A DNA stretch of 64,000 nt from Agreia sp. Leaf283 (GCF_001422485.1 NZ_LMNF01000001.1:1029050-1093049), one strand, 5' to 3'. Positions 15,425 through 24,019 are shown, numbered from the stretch's first letter. A program made the numbers and translations. Notes: generated by a model from the sequence alone, not told the origin.

Positions 15425-16651
15425 CTAGGCCGCTTGTTCAGTAGGTGCATCGCGGATCGCGCGAAACAGTTCGCTCGCCACCTGCGTGATCACCGGCACA
15501 ACGACGGAGTTGCCAAACTGTCGATATGCCTGTGTGTCACTAACTGGAATTGCAAAGCTGTCGTCGAAACCCATAAGGCGGGCGCACTCCCGGGGAGTTA
15601 GGCGTCTCGGATTAACTCCGTCGCCTTGGTCAACAAGAATCTCTGAGCCGTCCTTGTGGTAGCGCGCCGACAGCGTGCGCGTCACAGAGGTTGCGTCGAC
15701 CAACCCAAACCCGAATCCATGGCCAGCATCCTTGTGCTTCTTGGCATACCCCTGAAGATAGCTCCAGAGCTTATCGCTCAGTGTGTACTTCGGTAGTGCA
15801 AGACCGGTGGACATATCGACATACCTAGCATCTCGGGACTCTATTGGGTCCAATTCGCTGTGGAGTATCGATCCAAGTTTTGGGCCCGCTGCGGCTGACG
15901 CGACGTTAGCCCAATCAAAGGAAGTCTCGTTCAAGGTCCCTAGTATGATGACTCTCTGCCTTTTCTGAGGCACCCACGGTGATGAATCGATCACGCGGTA
16001 GGAGACGTGGTAGTTAAGCTCCTTCATTAAGACTTCTTGGATCACTTGGAAGGTGCGCCCCTGGTCGTGGCTCAGCAGGTTCTTAACGTTCTCGAGGATA
16101 AACGCGCTAGGTCGTTTTTCTTTGATTATTCGAGCCACATCGAAAAAGAGAGTGCCCTGGGTCTTGTCCAAGAATCCGTGCTGCCTACCAAGCGAGTTTT
16201 TCTTAGATACCCCGGCGAGCGAGAACGGTTGGCAGGGGAATCCTGCCGTGAGTAAATCGTGATCAGGAATCTCCGAAACCCCGATGCTCGTTATGTCGCC
16301 TCGTATTTCATGTCCTGCGTCGAAGTTGGCGGAATAGGTGGCGACCGCGTGCCGATCCCACTCACTGGTGAACACACATGTACCACCGGCGTTTTCGACG
16401 CCCTGCCGCAAGCCACCAATTCCGGCGAACAAATCGACGAAACGTGCCTTGCCGGGCTCGGTCGGCGCAGCTGAGACGGGGCCGTAAATGGAATCAATTG
16501 CGTTCGCGACGAAGGGCGGCGGTGTCGTTTCTCCCGATGCCCACCTCTCGAGAGTGCGGGTACTGCAACCCAAGGCGGCAGCGACAGATTTGGTTCCATG
16601 TAGGTTCACTATGCGAGTAACGCGATCGCTTGCTGAGGGTGCTGAAGTCAT
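15425..16651 (-). CDS. DNA (cytosine-5) methyltransferase with N-terminal helix-turn-helix
   Basis: A 408-residue C5-cytosine methylase. Motif I is FVDLFAGIGGL (71-81), IV is AGFPCQPFS with catalytic Cys140, VI is LENVKN (186-191), and VIII is QKRQRVIILG (229-238). Motif IX is LTPRECARLMGF, and X is QFGNSVVVPV. The target-recognition region lies between VIII and IX. The first 50 residues (GTKSVAAALGCSTRTLERWASGET) form a helix-turn-helix, as in M.EcoRII/M.SsoII-type enzymes that repress their own promoters. The start ATG 16651 follows a 14-bp inverted repeat at 16669. It is the first gene of the operon and should mark host DNA against the restriction part. Confidence 0.93.
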   Translation of the reverse strand: MTSAPSASDRVTRIVNLHGTKSVAAALGCSTRTLERWASGETTPPPFVANAIDSIYGPVSAAPTEPGKARFVDLFAGIGGLRQGVENAGGTCVFTSEWDRHAVATYSANFDAGHEIRGDITSIGVSEIPDHDLLTAGFPCQPFSLAGVSKKNSLGRQHGFLDKTQGTLFFDVARIIKEKRPSAFILENVKNLLSHDQGRTFQVIQEVLMKELNYHVSYRVIDSSPWVPQKRQRVIILGTLNETSFDWANVASAAAGPKLGSILHSELDPIESRDARYVDMSTGLALPKYTLSDKLWSYLQGYAKKHKDAGHGFGFGLVDATSVTRTLSARYHKDGSEILVDQGDGVNPRRLTPRECARLMGFDDSFAIPVSDTQAYRQFGNSVVVPVITQVASELFRAIRDAPTEQAA

Positions 16652-16668
16652 TTGATTATTATGGGACG

Positions 16669-16682
16669 GACTGCCGACAGTC
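16669..16682 (-). promoter_or_regulatory. Inverted repeat upstream of the methyltransferase, possible operator
   Basis: GACTG-CCGA-CAGTC is a perfect 5-bp inverted repeat 17 bases upstream of the methyltransferase ATG. The methyltransferase has an N-terminal helix-turn-helix of the kind used for autoregulation in M.EcoRII/M.SsoII relatives, so this could be its own operator. The short arms make chance possible. Confidence 0.35.
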
Positions 16683-16962
16683 TGTCGCACAACACTCCCA
16701 GGCTCATCGAGCAGACGAAGACGAGATTGACGGCGAGCATGGTGCCTCGCAAGAATCCTCCTTGCGGCCTCAATGTGAGCCGCATGAGGTGAAATGGCAG
16801 CGATCCGCACAGGCAGGATACGGAGCAACATGAGGGCCATCGCTGCAGCTCGATGTACCGGCGGCTCCGCTGATGGTCGTCAGGAGCTTTGCGTTTTCAG
16901 ATGCGAATTCCGCTCGCGATTCTATTCTGGTCTGTGGCGAAGCCGAGTGGTTCAACTCCCGA
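16683..16962. other. Promoter region and right edge of the low-GC island
   Basis: No gene is called. The part next to 16669 should contain the promoter of the minus-strand methyltransferase operon. Toward 16960 the sequence joins a broken alpha/beta-hydrolase gene whose first half is absent, so the island boundary probably lies close to 16.95 kb. No flanking direct repeat was recognised by eye. Confidence 0.35.
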
Positions 16963-17359
16963 AAGGTGGCGATCGGGCATCAGGCGCTGCTGTATCCCTC
17001 GGTCGGGGCGGGCGACACGGAATCGCGTCGGCAGAACGCGGATGCCTACATTCTGAGCGGCGCCGACATGGCCCGGTTCGGCGAGCTCTACGCAGGACCG
17101 AGCGACGACTGGCGCGTGTCGCCCATCAAGGCTCCGTCGCTGGCAGGCCTGCCGGCGACCCTGATCGAGGTGGGCGGGCAATCCACTGCACGACGACGGG
17201 GTGCTCTACGCGGAGGCGCTAGAGAAAGCGGGCGTCGAGGTCGAGCTGATCGAGTACCCGGCCATGCCGCACGGCTTCCTCAACTATCCCCGATTCGCGC
17301 GCGACGCGACGGCCGGCATCACGGCGGTCGTCGCATCCCAACGCCGCGCCCTGCTGTAA
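16963..17359 (+). pseudogene. Truncated and frameshifted alpha/beta-hydrolase (hormone-sensitive-lipase-like) 3' half
   Basis: From 16963 the frame reads KVAIGHQALLYPSVGAGD..., then ADMARFGELYAGPSDDWRVSP and LAGLPATLIEVGG, typical of the C-terminal half of fold-3 alpha/beta hydrolases. At about 17179 the homology moves into another frame: NPLHDDGVLYAEALEKAG, then VELIEYPAMPHGF and a TAA at 17357-17359. That second part holds the catalytic Asp (HDDG) and His (PHGF). The HGG oxyanion motif and the GDSAGG nucleophile elbow are missing upstream. The gene is therefore dead: it has lost its 5' half at the island edge and carries a frameshift. Confidence 0.8.
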
Positions 17360-17370
17360 CGCCGTCTTAC

Positions 17371-17400
17371 GAGCCAAGCCAAGCCAAGCCAAGCCGAGCC
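17371..17400. repeat. Short tandem repeat of GCCAA
   Basis: GAGCCAAGCCAAGCCAAGCC and onward gives about four GCCAA units and a final GCCGA, between the hydrolase remnant and the response regulator. It is a simple sequence repeat, possibly variable in copy number. No function is evident. Confidence 0.7.
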
Positions 17401-17423
17401 GGCGGGCGACTTCGCCCTGTGGT

Positions 17424-18080
17424 TCAGCCGCGTACGCGCAGGTAGCGATGCTCGGGACGACCGGTCGTGCCATAGCGGAGTCGCACGTCGACCACACCGC
17501 GCTCGGCCATCGTCGACAGGTGACGCTGCGCGGTGGCTCGCGAGACGCCGGCGAGGTCGGCGATCTCCGATGCCGACGACTCGGCGTCGCCGAGTGCCTC
17601 GAGCAGCACCTGCTCGGTCGCGGAACGGGAGACCGAGGGAGTGTCGCCACCGGCGCGGAGGATCGCCAGGCCGCGATCGATGTCTTCTTGGGTGACCGCT
17701 CGGTCGTCATCGAGGATGTTGCGAAAGCGCAGGTAGTGATCCAGAAGGTCGGTGAGCGCACGCCGCGCGAACGGTTTGACCAGGTAGCCGAGCGCACCCG
17801 AGCGCAACGCCCGTCGCACGGTTCGGGCGTCGGTCGCCGCCGAGAGCACGAACGCGTCGACCCCGACGTCGCGGATGAACGCGACCCCGTCGCCGTCGGG
17901 TAGGAACGCGTCGACGAGCAGCAGATCCGGATGCTCCGTGCGCACCGCCGCTGCGGCGTCGGCCAGGGTGCGGGCCGGCTCCAAGGCCATAAAACCGGGC
18001 CGTTCAGCGACGATGTCGCAGTGGAGTCCGGCGACGCGGAAGTCGTCTTCGACGACGAGGACACGAACGGGCGCGGTCAT
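17424..18080 (-). CDS. CitB/DcuR-type response regulator
   Basis: A 218-residue regulator. The receiver domain (1-120) has the acidic pair EDD (11-13), phosphoacceptor Asp57 (LLVDAFLPDGDG) and the conserved Lys in YLVKPFAR. The C-terminal part has a helix-turn-helix (ASEIADLAGVSRATAQRHLSTMAERGVVDV) of the CitB/DcuR/DpiA type. It overlaps the upstream histidine kinase by 4 bases (ATGA), forming a two-component pair. The divergent neighbour across the kinase is a citrate transporter, so the likely output is induction of di- or tricarboxylate uptake. Confidence 0.92.
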   Translation of the reverse strand: MTAPVRVLVVEDDFRVAGLHCDIVAERPGFMALEPARTLADAAAAVRTEHPDLLLVDAFLPDGDGVAFIRDVGVDAFVLSAATDARTVRRALRSGALGYLVKPFARRALTDLLDHYLRFRNILDDDRAVTQEDIDRGLAILRAGGDTPSVSRSATEQVLLEALGDAESSASEIADLAGVSRATAQRHLSTMAERGVVDVRLRYGTTGRPEHRYLRVRG

Positions 18081-19816
18081 AGGTCACTGTCCTTTATCAG
18101 GGGAGAGGTCTCGAGGGGTGTGACTACATGGGGTGAGACGACCAGCACGTCGCGCAGGCGTGCACCGAAGACCGCACCCGAGAGGGCGTGGTCGGCATCC
18201 GGCCCGCCCTGGGAGTCGCCCGAGTCGGTCGTGTCGGCATCCGGTCTACCCGATTCGATGAGCCAGACGTCGCCGCCGCGACGGCGGGCGAGCTCGCGCG
18301 ACAGCGGCAGGCCGACACCCAGGCCATGGATGCGATCGGTACCGTCGCGAGGGCCGGCGCCGGCGCCCTCGCGGCGGCGGAAGAGATCGTCTGTGTCCGC
18401 AACGCCCGGTCCGGAATCCGCCACAGTCAGCACGAGATCGGCGCCGTCGCCGTAACAGCCGACGCTCACGCTGCGTGGCTCGCGCCCGGCGACGGCGGCG
18501 CGCACGGCATTGTCGACGAGGTTGCCGAGCACCGCGGCCACATCCTCGACGTCGCCGAGCGGTGAGAGCAGCAGTGAGTCGGATGTGACCGACAGTCGCA
18601 CGCCGCGCTCTCCCGCCTCGAGCGCGTGCGCGCCGATGAGCGCGTGCAGCAGCGCGTCGCCGATCAGGTCGATGTTCTCAACGGGGTAGTCGACGGGACC
18701 GCGCTGCAGTTGTTCGCCGAGGAACTCCCGCGCCTCGAGGCCGCGACCCGCGTCGAGAAGACCGGCCGCCACGTGCAGACGGTTGGCGAACTCGTGCCGC
18801 TGCACCCGCAACGCACTCGTCATCGCCCGCACCGTTTCGAGACGTTCGCTCAGGGCCACCACATCGGTGCGATCACGGATGATCAGCACCGAGCCGAGAT
18901 CGCGGCCGTCTCGCCGCACCGTCTGCGCATCGACGTAGAGCACGCGGTCTCCCGACACGATCCCGTCTCCGGCCGTGCCGTCGTTCACGGCCGCGAGAAT
19001 GGCCGGGGAGATGCCGAGCGCGGCGAAGCTCTTGCCTTCCGGATCGTCGAGGCCGAGGAGGTCGCGGGCGGTCTCGTTGCACAGGCGCACCATGCCGTCG
19101 GCGTCGAGGGCCACAACGCCGTCGCCGACGCCGTCGAGCACCGCCGCCTGGTTCTGCACGAGAGCGATGAGTTCTTCGGGCTGCAGGCCGAGTGTTGTGC
19201 GCTCCCACCGTCGTCGCAACAGCAGCGCGGAGAGCGCCGCCAGCAGGAGAGCGGCGCCGGCGGCGGCGGCGATTCCGCCGATCAGAGTGGGGAGGTCGGT
19301 GAACACGCTCGACGGCTCGAAGCCCACGCTCACCTCGCCGACGGGCGCGGTGCCCTCGCCGTCGGGCGGCAGCACGGGCACCTTCGCGCGCGCCGAGACA
19401 CCCAGGGTGCCCTGCTCCCAGGTCACCACTTCTTTTCCGGCGAGCACCTCGCGGTAATCGGTGCTGACGGGCTGGCCGAGGGCATCGGCATCGGGGTGGG
19501 CGAGGCGGATGCCGTGGTCGTCGGCGATCACCACGAACAGCGTGCCGGTGCGTGCGGTCACCGCGCCGGCCAGCCGTTGCAGCTCACCGACTCGGAGGTC
19601 GGCGGCCTGGGGCGTGCCCGGGTCGGCGCTCGCCTCGGCCACCTCGGCACGCACCTGCGGGTCGACGGCGATCGTGCGGGCGATGTTGAGGGCGGACGTC
19701 TCGGCCTCGGTGCGCAGCTGCTGGATGCCGAGAAGCAGGAAGACCACCGCGCACACCGCCACCACGGCGACGGCCGTGGCCGTCTGCAGCAGAACCACCC
19801 GGGTTGCGAACCTCAT
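18077..19816 (-). CDS. CitA/DcuS-type sensor histidine kinase
   Basis: A roughly 580-residue kinase: transmembrane helix 1 (about 5-30), an extracytoplasmic PAS-like sensor (about 31-175, with LFVVIADDHGIRLAHPDADALG and EVVTWEQGTLG), transmembrane helix 2 (about 180-205), a cytoplasmic PAS domain (AVLDGVGDGVVALDADGMVRLCNETA), the phosphoacceptor block LRVQRHEFANRLHVAAGLL and an ATPase domain with NLVDNAV, DSGPGV and GLGVGLPL. This is the layout of citrate and C4-dicarboxylate sensors. Two ATGs (19819 and 19816) follow GGAGG; the second has the better spacing. It is divergent from the CitMHS transporter at 19965 and coupled to the response regulator. Confidence 0.92.
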   Translation of the reverse strand: MRFATRVVLLQTATAVAVVAVCAVVFLLLGIQQLRTEAETSALNIARTIAVDPQVRAEVAEASADPGTPQAADLRVGELQRLAGAVTARTGTLFVVIADDHGIRLAHPDADALGQPVSTDYREVLAGKEVVTWEQGTLGVSARAKVPVLPPDGEGTAPVGEVSVGFEPSSVFTDLPTLIGGIAAAAGAALLLAALSALLLRRRWERTTLGLQPEELIALVQNQAAVLDGVGDGVVALDADGMVRLCNETARDLLGLDDPEGKSFAALGISPAILAAVNDGTAGDGIVSGDRVLYVDAQTVRRDGRDLGSVLIIRDRTDVVALSERLETVRAMTSALRVQRHEFANRLHVAAGLLDAGRGLEAREFLGEQLQRGPVDYPVENIDLIGDALLHALIGAHALEAGERGVRLSVTSDSLLLSPLGDVEDVAAVLGNLVDNAVRAAVAGREPRSVSVGCYGDGADLVLTVADSGPGVADTDDLFRRREGAGAGPRDGTDRIHGLGVGLPLSRELARRRGGDVWLIESGRPDADTTDSGDSQGGPDADHALSGAVFGARLRDVLVVSPHVVTPLETSPLIKDSDL

Positions 19817-19964
19817 CATTCCTCCACCGTGAGCATAATGCGCTGAACTCGCGCTTCGCGCAGAAGTCCTGGCAATGAGACATAGCGCGCGCCGCCGCCG
19901 AAAAGCACCTAGATTCGCGGAATCCGATCGACGAGGCTCGCCGGTCGCAGACAAAGGAGTCGAG

Positions 19965-21503
19965 ATGCCCCCTGTTCTCTCCGGCCTTGCGGCCGCCGCT
20001 ACCGAGGAGGGCTACGACCTGGCCTTCACCCCGTCGGATGGCACGCTGGTCGTGCTCGGGTTCGCGATGGTGCTCGTCTTCATGGCGCTCATCATGACGC
20101 GTCGACTGACCCCGATGGTCGCGCTGATCGTGGTGCCCACCGTCTTCGGCCTCTTCGCAGGCGCGGGGTTCGGGCTCGGCGACATGGTGATCGACGCGAT
20201 CAAGGACATGGCGCCGACAGCCGCACTGCTCATGTTCGCGATCATGTACTTCGGAATCATGATCAACGTCGGCCTGTTCGATCCGCTCATTCGACTGATC
20301 ACCCGCCTGCTCGGCGATGACCCGGCGAAGGTGGTGCTGGGCACCGCGCTGCTGGCGGGCGCAGTCTCTCTCGACGGCGACGGCTCGACGACCTTCATCA
20401 TCACGACCTCTGCGATGCTGCCCATCTACCTTCGGCTGGGAATGAGCCCGGTCGTGCTCACGTGCGTCGCCGGTCTGATGAACGGAACCCTCAACATCGT
20501 GCCGTGGGGCGGTCCGACGGTGCGTGCGGCCGCCGCGCTCTCGTTGGAGCCGACGGATATCTTCGTTCCCATGCTGCCGTCGCTGGCGGTGGGGCTCGTC
20601 ATCTCTCTCACGTTCGCCTGGTTCCTCGGCCTCGGCGAGCGCCGGCGCCTCGCCGGGTCGATCGACACGACACGCATCGACGGTCCTCGCGGCGACGGCA
20701 TCCTCGGCGCTCCCCGCCTGTTCCGCGGGGCCGGCTCGAAGCCCGGTGCGGCCGTGACGCTGCGCACCGGCAACATCGTCACCGTGCGCGGAGGCGGTGG
20801 GGCGTTCTCGGCGACCGCGCTGGTGGATGCTGCAGACACGGCCATGGCCGACACGATGCTCGACCCGAACCGGTCGACGCTGCGTCCGAAGCTCATCTGG
20901 TTCAACCTCGTTCTGACGGTCGCCGTGATGGTGCTGCTCGTGCTCGATCTGTTCCCGCTCGCGTTCGTGTTCATGGTGGGCGCGGCGATCGCCCTGATCG
21001 TGAACTTCCCCGGTATCAAGACCCAGGCCGACCAGATCGTGGCGCACGCGCCGTCGATCGTCGGGGTGGTCTCGATGGTTCTCGCAGCCGGAGTGCTGGT
21101 CGGCGTTCTCAACGGCACCGGAATGGTGACCGCGATGGCGTCCTGGATCACCGAAGGCATCCCGCCGGAGATGGGTCCCTTCCTTGCCGTGATCACGGGC
21201 GTGCTGTCTATTCCGTTCACGTTCTTCATGTCGAATGACGCGTTCTACTTCGGCATCCTGCCCGTTCTCGCGGAGAGCGCGTCGAACTTCGGGATCAGCC
21301 CGGTCGAGATGGCCCGTGCGTCGATCACCGGCCAGCCCGTGCACCTGCAGAGCCCGCTCGTTCCGGCGATCCTGCTGCTCGTCTCGCTCGCGAACGTCAA
21401 CCTCGGCGATCACCACAAGAAGGTTCTGTGGCGCGCGGTGGTCGTGTCGCTCGCGATGCTCGCTGTCGGGGTGTTGGTGGGGTCGATCCCGCTGCTGGCC
21501 TGA
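19965..21503 (+). CDS. CitMHS-family citrate:metal/proton symporter
   Basis: A 512-residue membrane protein with about 11-12 hydrophobic segments. The N-terminal half has GFAMVLVFMALIMTRRLTPMVALIVVPTVFGL and then SLDGDGSTTFIITTSAMLPIY. A hydrophilic central loop (about 225-305) is followed by the second half with IPFTFFMSNDAFYFGILPVLAE and PLVPAILLLVSLANVNLGDH. The SLDGDGSTTF and SNDAFYFG blocks are typical of CitM/CitH transporters that import metal-citrate. ATG 19965 is preceded by AAAGGAG. It is divergent from the CitA/CitB-type pair, which probably controls it. Confidence 0.93.
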   Translation: MPPVLSGLAAAATEEGYDLAFTPSDGTLVVLGFAMVLVFMALIMTRRLTPMVALIVVPTVFGLFAGAGFGLGDMVIDAIKDMAPTAALLMFAIMYFGIMINVGLFDPLIRLITRLLGDDPAKVVLGTALLAGAVSLDGDGSTTFIITTSAMLPIYLRLGMSPVVLTCVAGLMNGTLNIVPWGGPTVRAAAALSLEPTDIFVPMLPSLAVGLVISLTFAWFLGLGERRRLAGSIDTTRIDGPRGDGILGAPRLFRGAGSKPGAAVTLRTGNIVTVRGGGGAFSATALVDAADTAMADTMLDPNRSTLRPKLIWFNLVLTVAVMVLLVLDLFPLAFVFMVGAAIALIVNFPGIKTQADQIVAHAPSIVGVVSMVLAAGVLVGVLNGTGMVTAMASWITEGIPPEMGPFLAVITGVLSIPFTFFMSNDAFYFGILPVLAESASNFGISPVEMARASITGQPVHLQSPLVPAILLLVSLANVNLGDHHKKVLWRAVVVSLAMLAVGVLVGSIPLLA

Positions 21504-21594
21504 CGTCGGCGTGCGGGCCATCGAGTGACGTGATCCCTCTCTCGCACCGCATGGGGGGCGGACGTGAGCCGAACCCGGCCGATATGGTGAACGC

Positions 21595-22242
21595 GTGACC
21601 CGATCCCGCTGGCTTCCGGCCGTCTTGCTGCTCGTGCTCGTGACGGCATCCGGATGCTCCGCCCGAGCGGGTGGGAACAGCGCGACATCGGCGCCCACAT
21701 CGGGCTCGACGACTCCCGCGGAGACGAGCACCGCGACTCCGGTCGCGCCGTCGGCGACACCCGACCCGGCAGCCGGCGCAGCCGTCATCCCGCCAAGCTG
21801 CGAGTCGATCTACAGCCCGGGCTACCTCGAGACCCTCCGGGCGACGCCGGGCGTGGTGCTCAACCCGGAGTGGACCGCCACCCCGGGGCAGGCGACGTTG
21901 GGAACGCAGGAGGCCGCGCTCCTTCCCCTGCTCGAGAGCCGCGAGCATCTCGACTGCTTCTGGGTGGCACCGGGCGGAGGAAGCGGCATGGGGCTGTCGA
22001 CCTCGATCAGCCTTGCCGCATCCGACGAACAGGCCTCCCTGGTATCGCAGCTCAGCGCCGCTGAATTCGGCTGCACGGAGCAGAGCAACGGAACCCGCTG
22101 CGCCGTCGACCGCACCGACGAGTACGCATCGTGGGGAGAAACGCACTTCATCGGAGGCGGCCTGTGGATCGCGACCTTCTACGTGGAGTTCGCGCCCGAC
22201 GGGTACACCGACGACATCGTCAAGACGCTGGTGCCTGCCTAG
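21595..22242 (+). CDS. Secreted lipoprotein, unknown function
   Basis: A 215-residue protein from GTG 21595. The signal peptide ends in a lipobox (VTASGC, Cys21), followed by a Ser/Thr/Ala/Pro-rich linker (about 22-62) and a globular domain with four cysteines: PPSCESIYSPGYLETL, LDCFW, EFGCTEQ, TRCAVD. They probably form two disulfides outside the cell. The domain ends GLWIATFYVEFAPDGYTDDIVKTLVP. I do not recognise a family. It is transcribed in the same direction as the citrate transporter, 91 bases downstream. Confidence 0.75.
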   Translation: MTRSRWLPAVLLLVLVTASGCSARAGGNSATSAPTSGSTTPAETSTATPVAPSATPDPAAGAAVIPPSCESIYSPGYLETLRATPGVVLNPEWTATPGQATLGTQEAALLPLLESREHLDCFWVAPGGGSGMGLSTSISLAASDEQASLVSQLSAAEFGCTEQSNGTRCAVDRTDEYASWGETHFIGGGLWIATFYVEFAPDGYTDDIVKTLVPA

Positions 22243-22311
22243 GCTTTGTGAGACTCGACGGGTGGGGAATGCCAATCGGGGCTGATGGAGCCGCGCGCAT
22301 CCACGGGTCAC

Positions 22312-22494
22312 CTACCGCCGCAGCCGCCGCTCGCGTGCCAACTCCACCACGATGCCGCCCACGTCGCCCGGGTTGGTCGCGTCGTACCAGAGGCGCGTCT
22401 CCTGGCCGTCGACCACTGGATCGCCCTGCTCGATCACCATGGTCTTCTGTGGCGCGAGTCGAGTGCGGGCGAGTGGTGACTCGGCGGTGCTCAT
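22312..22494 (-). CDS. Small soluble protein, unknown function
   Basis: A 60-residue protein (MSTAESPLARTRLAPQ, then KTMVIEQGDPVVDGQETRLWYDATN...) with a compact beta-rich look and a basic end (LARERRLRR). A GGAGACCCCC sequence sits before the ATG at 22494, giving a usable ribosome site. It lies downstream of the gene at 22561 on the same strand, so the two may be cotranscribed. No family is recognised; it is kept because of its ribosome site and context. Confidence 0.5.
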   Translation of the reverse strand: MSTAESPLARTRLAPQKTMVIEQGDPVVDGQETRLWYDATNPGDVGGIVVELARERRLRR

Positions 22495-22560
22495 GGGGGT
22501 CTCCTGGAGTCGCGTTAGCGGGAGCGTGCAACGACGAGACGAGACATCGCCTCTGAACCC

Positions 22561-23055
22561 CTACCGGGCGGTGAGCACCGCCCGCGCATCGGTCGACCAG
22601 CGCTGGTTGAGGTTGTCTGCGAACTCGATGCTCTCGATCTGGTACCCGTCCGTGTTCATGTACGGCTGGAGGACGCCGGTGCAGGCCTCGATCGGAAGAG
22701 GGAAGTCCCAGACGAACTTGGCTTTCGGAGCGTAGGCGACGAAGTACGCACCCGGCGGAAGGATCTTGAGACTGATCGGGCGCGGAACGCGGGAGCCGTC
22801 GATCTTGACCGTGATCACGACGTCGTGGAACGTCGAGCCCGACGAGTTCGAGACGACGACGCCGAGAACCTTCGGGTCGTGCGTCTCTATGTCGCTCACG
22901 GTCCACGCCGTGAGGCCCGTGGCCTGCGCCTTCGATTCGCGGGCCTCTTCGGCCGCGCGTCGCTTTCGATCAGTCAAGAACTGGGCGGCGGCCAGAGCGA
23001 TAGAGAGTGTGGTGATCCATGTCGGCAGGTCGCCGAGCCACTGAAACGAGTCCAT
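22561..23055 (-). CDS. Membrane-anchored protein, unknown function
   Basis: A 164-residue protein. Residues 10-27 (LPTWITTLSIALAAAQFL) form a membrane anchor, followed by a basic, Ala/Glu-rich helix (TDRKRRAAEEARESKAQA) and a beta-sandwich-like domain (VLGVVVSNSSGSTFHDVVITVKIDG... LPPGAYFVAYAPKAKFVWDF). The domain resembles those that end with an aromatic RWSTDARAVLTAR tail. A short, decayed copy of that tail is found 20 kb away at 42715-42762, showing that a paralogue once existed there. Function unknown. Confidence 0.7.
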   Translation of the reverse strand: MDSFQWLGDLPTWITTLSIALAAAQFLTDRKRRAAEEARESKAQATGLTAWTVSDIETHDPKVLGVVVSNSSGSTFHDVVITVKIDGSRVPRPISLKILPPGAYFVAYAPKAKFVWDFPLPIEACTGVLQPYMNTDGYQIESIEFADNLNQRWSTDARAVLTAR

Positions 23056-23199
23056 GAAAATCCTTCGGTGTCGTGATCCCCATCGACGGTGAGCCTAACC
23101 ACAACGTGGCCGAGGTGTCCTTATGAGCGGGGCATTTGAGTGGACGCGGGGTCTCATGGAGGTGCTGCGCAGGCAGGCGCGCGGTGGCAAGGTGTGGGA

Positions 23200-23808
23200 A
23201 TGGAGGCCAGACGAGAACGCTGTGATGCGCATCGTGCCGGAGAGAGACGGGCGCTTGCGCCACTGTGCGTGGGCCTGTTCCTCGCGCTCGGCCTGGCCGG
23301 ATGCGTGACCGCGCCGAATTCGACGGATCTCTCGCAGGCGGGCTCGCCGACGACGAGCGTGATCCCGACGGCCACCCCGTCGTCCGACGACCACCAGGCG
23401 ACTACGACGGATTCGCCCACCGCGACAGATGGATGCGGACCGCCAATCCTGTACGAACCCTGGTCGGCCGACACACCGTTGCGTGCCACACTCGGCGGCA
23501 ATCGGCTTCGCATTCCCGTGGATCTCGGCGCTCGGGCGAACGCATCGGGCGAAGCGATGCTCGACGACGAGGGGCGTCCGGTCGCGTACGTCGTTGCGCC
23601 CGACGACCTCTGGGCGGACGTCGCCGATCGGTTCTGTCTGCATCCGGACTACATCAATGCGCTGAACCAGGTACGCCGCAACGGAGCGTTCGAGCTGTAC
23701 GTCGGCGACACTCTCAACCTGAGCCCCTATACGGTCACGACCGTCGGGTCGGAGAACGGAGATGTCCTCGACAATCCTGCTCCAGATCCTCTGCCCACCC
23801 AGCGTTAG
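23200..23808 (+). CDS. Lipoprotein with LysM-like C-terminal segment
   Basis: About 202 residues from ATG 23200. The first 20 residues are basic, then a hydrophobic core (LAPLCVGLFLALGLAGC) ends in a lipobox with Cys35. A Ser/Thr/Pro/Asp linker follows. The C-terminal part (YVVAPDDLWADVADRFCLHPDYINALNQVRRN, then LYVGDTLNLSPY) has the spacing of a LysM-like fold (xxVxxxDxxxxIAxRFxxxxxxLxxLN...LxxGxxLxL), which usually binds peptidoglycan. Two cysteines (CGPPIL, FCLH) may pair. An outside, cell-wall-facing location is likely. The long N-region before the hydrophobic core is unusual; a GTG further in could be the real start. Confidence 0.7.
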   Translation: MEARRERCDAHRAGERRALAPLCVGLFLALGLAGCVTAPNSTDLSQAGSPTTSVIPTATPSSDDHQATTTDSPTATDGCGPPILYEPWSADTPLRATLGGNRLRIPVDLGARANASGEAMLDDEGRPVAYVVAPDDLWADVADRFCLHPDYINALNQVRRNGAFELYVGDTLNLSPYTVTTVGSENGDVLDNPAPDPLPTQR

Positions 23809-24019
23809 CCCGCGACCCGGCACTGACGAGAGCGTGCAGCGGCACGACATCGCCAACTGACCCCCCTCTGCAACGCCGTGAGCCCGACCGAACCTGGCCG
23901 GCGTGTCATGAGAAAGCGGGGTTCGCCCCCTGTAAGGGGAGTGGCGCCCCGCGGAGGGTTCTCGTTAGATTCCCGCTAGGGATCGGGGGATGCCCCGTCG
24001 AAAGACCCGAGGGAACTCC

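Noticed and set aside
10266-16651. DISARM or BREX identity for the island
   Set aside because: The DISARM core (DUF1998, PLD) and BREX core (PglZ, BrxC) proteins are not visible; only a SNF2 ATPase and a methylase are shared in a general sense.
16935-16965. Sequence GGTTCAACTCCC resembling a tRNA T-arm near the island edge
   Set aside because: The flanking stem bases do not pair, and no acceptor or anticodon arm can be built around it, so it is not called a tRNA or attachment site.
19584-21788. Very long open frame antisense to the kinase start and citrate transporter
   Set aside because: It is rich in Arg/His/Glu/Gln repeats typical of reverse frames of high-GC genes, and the opposite strand has clear transporter motifs and a ribosome site.
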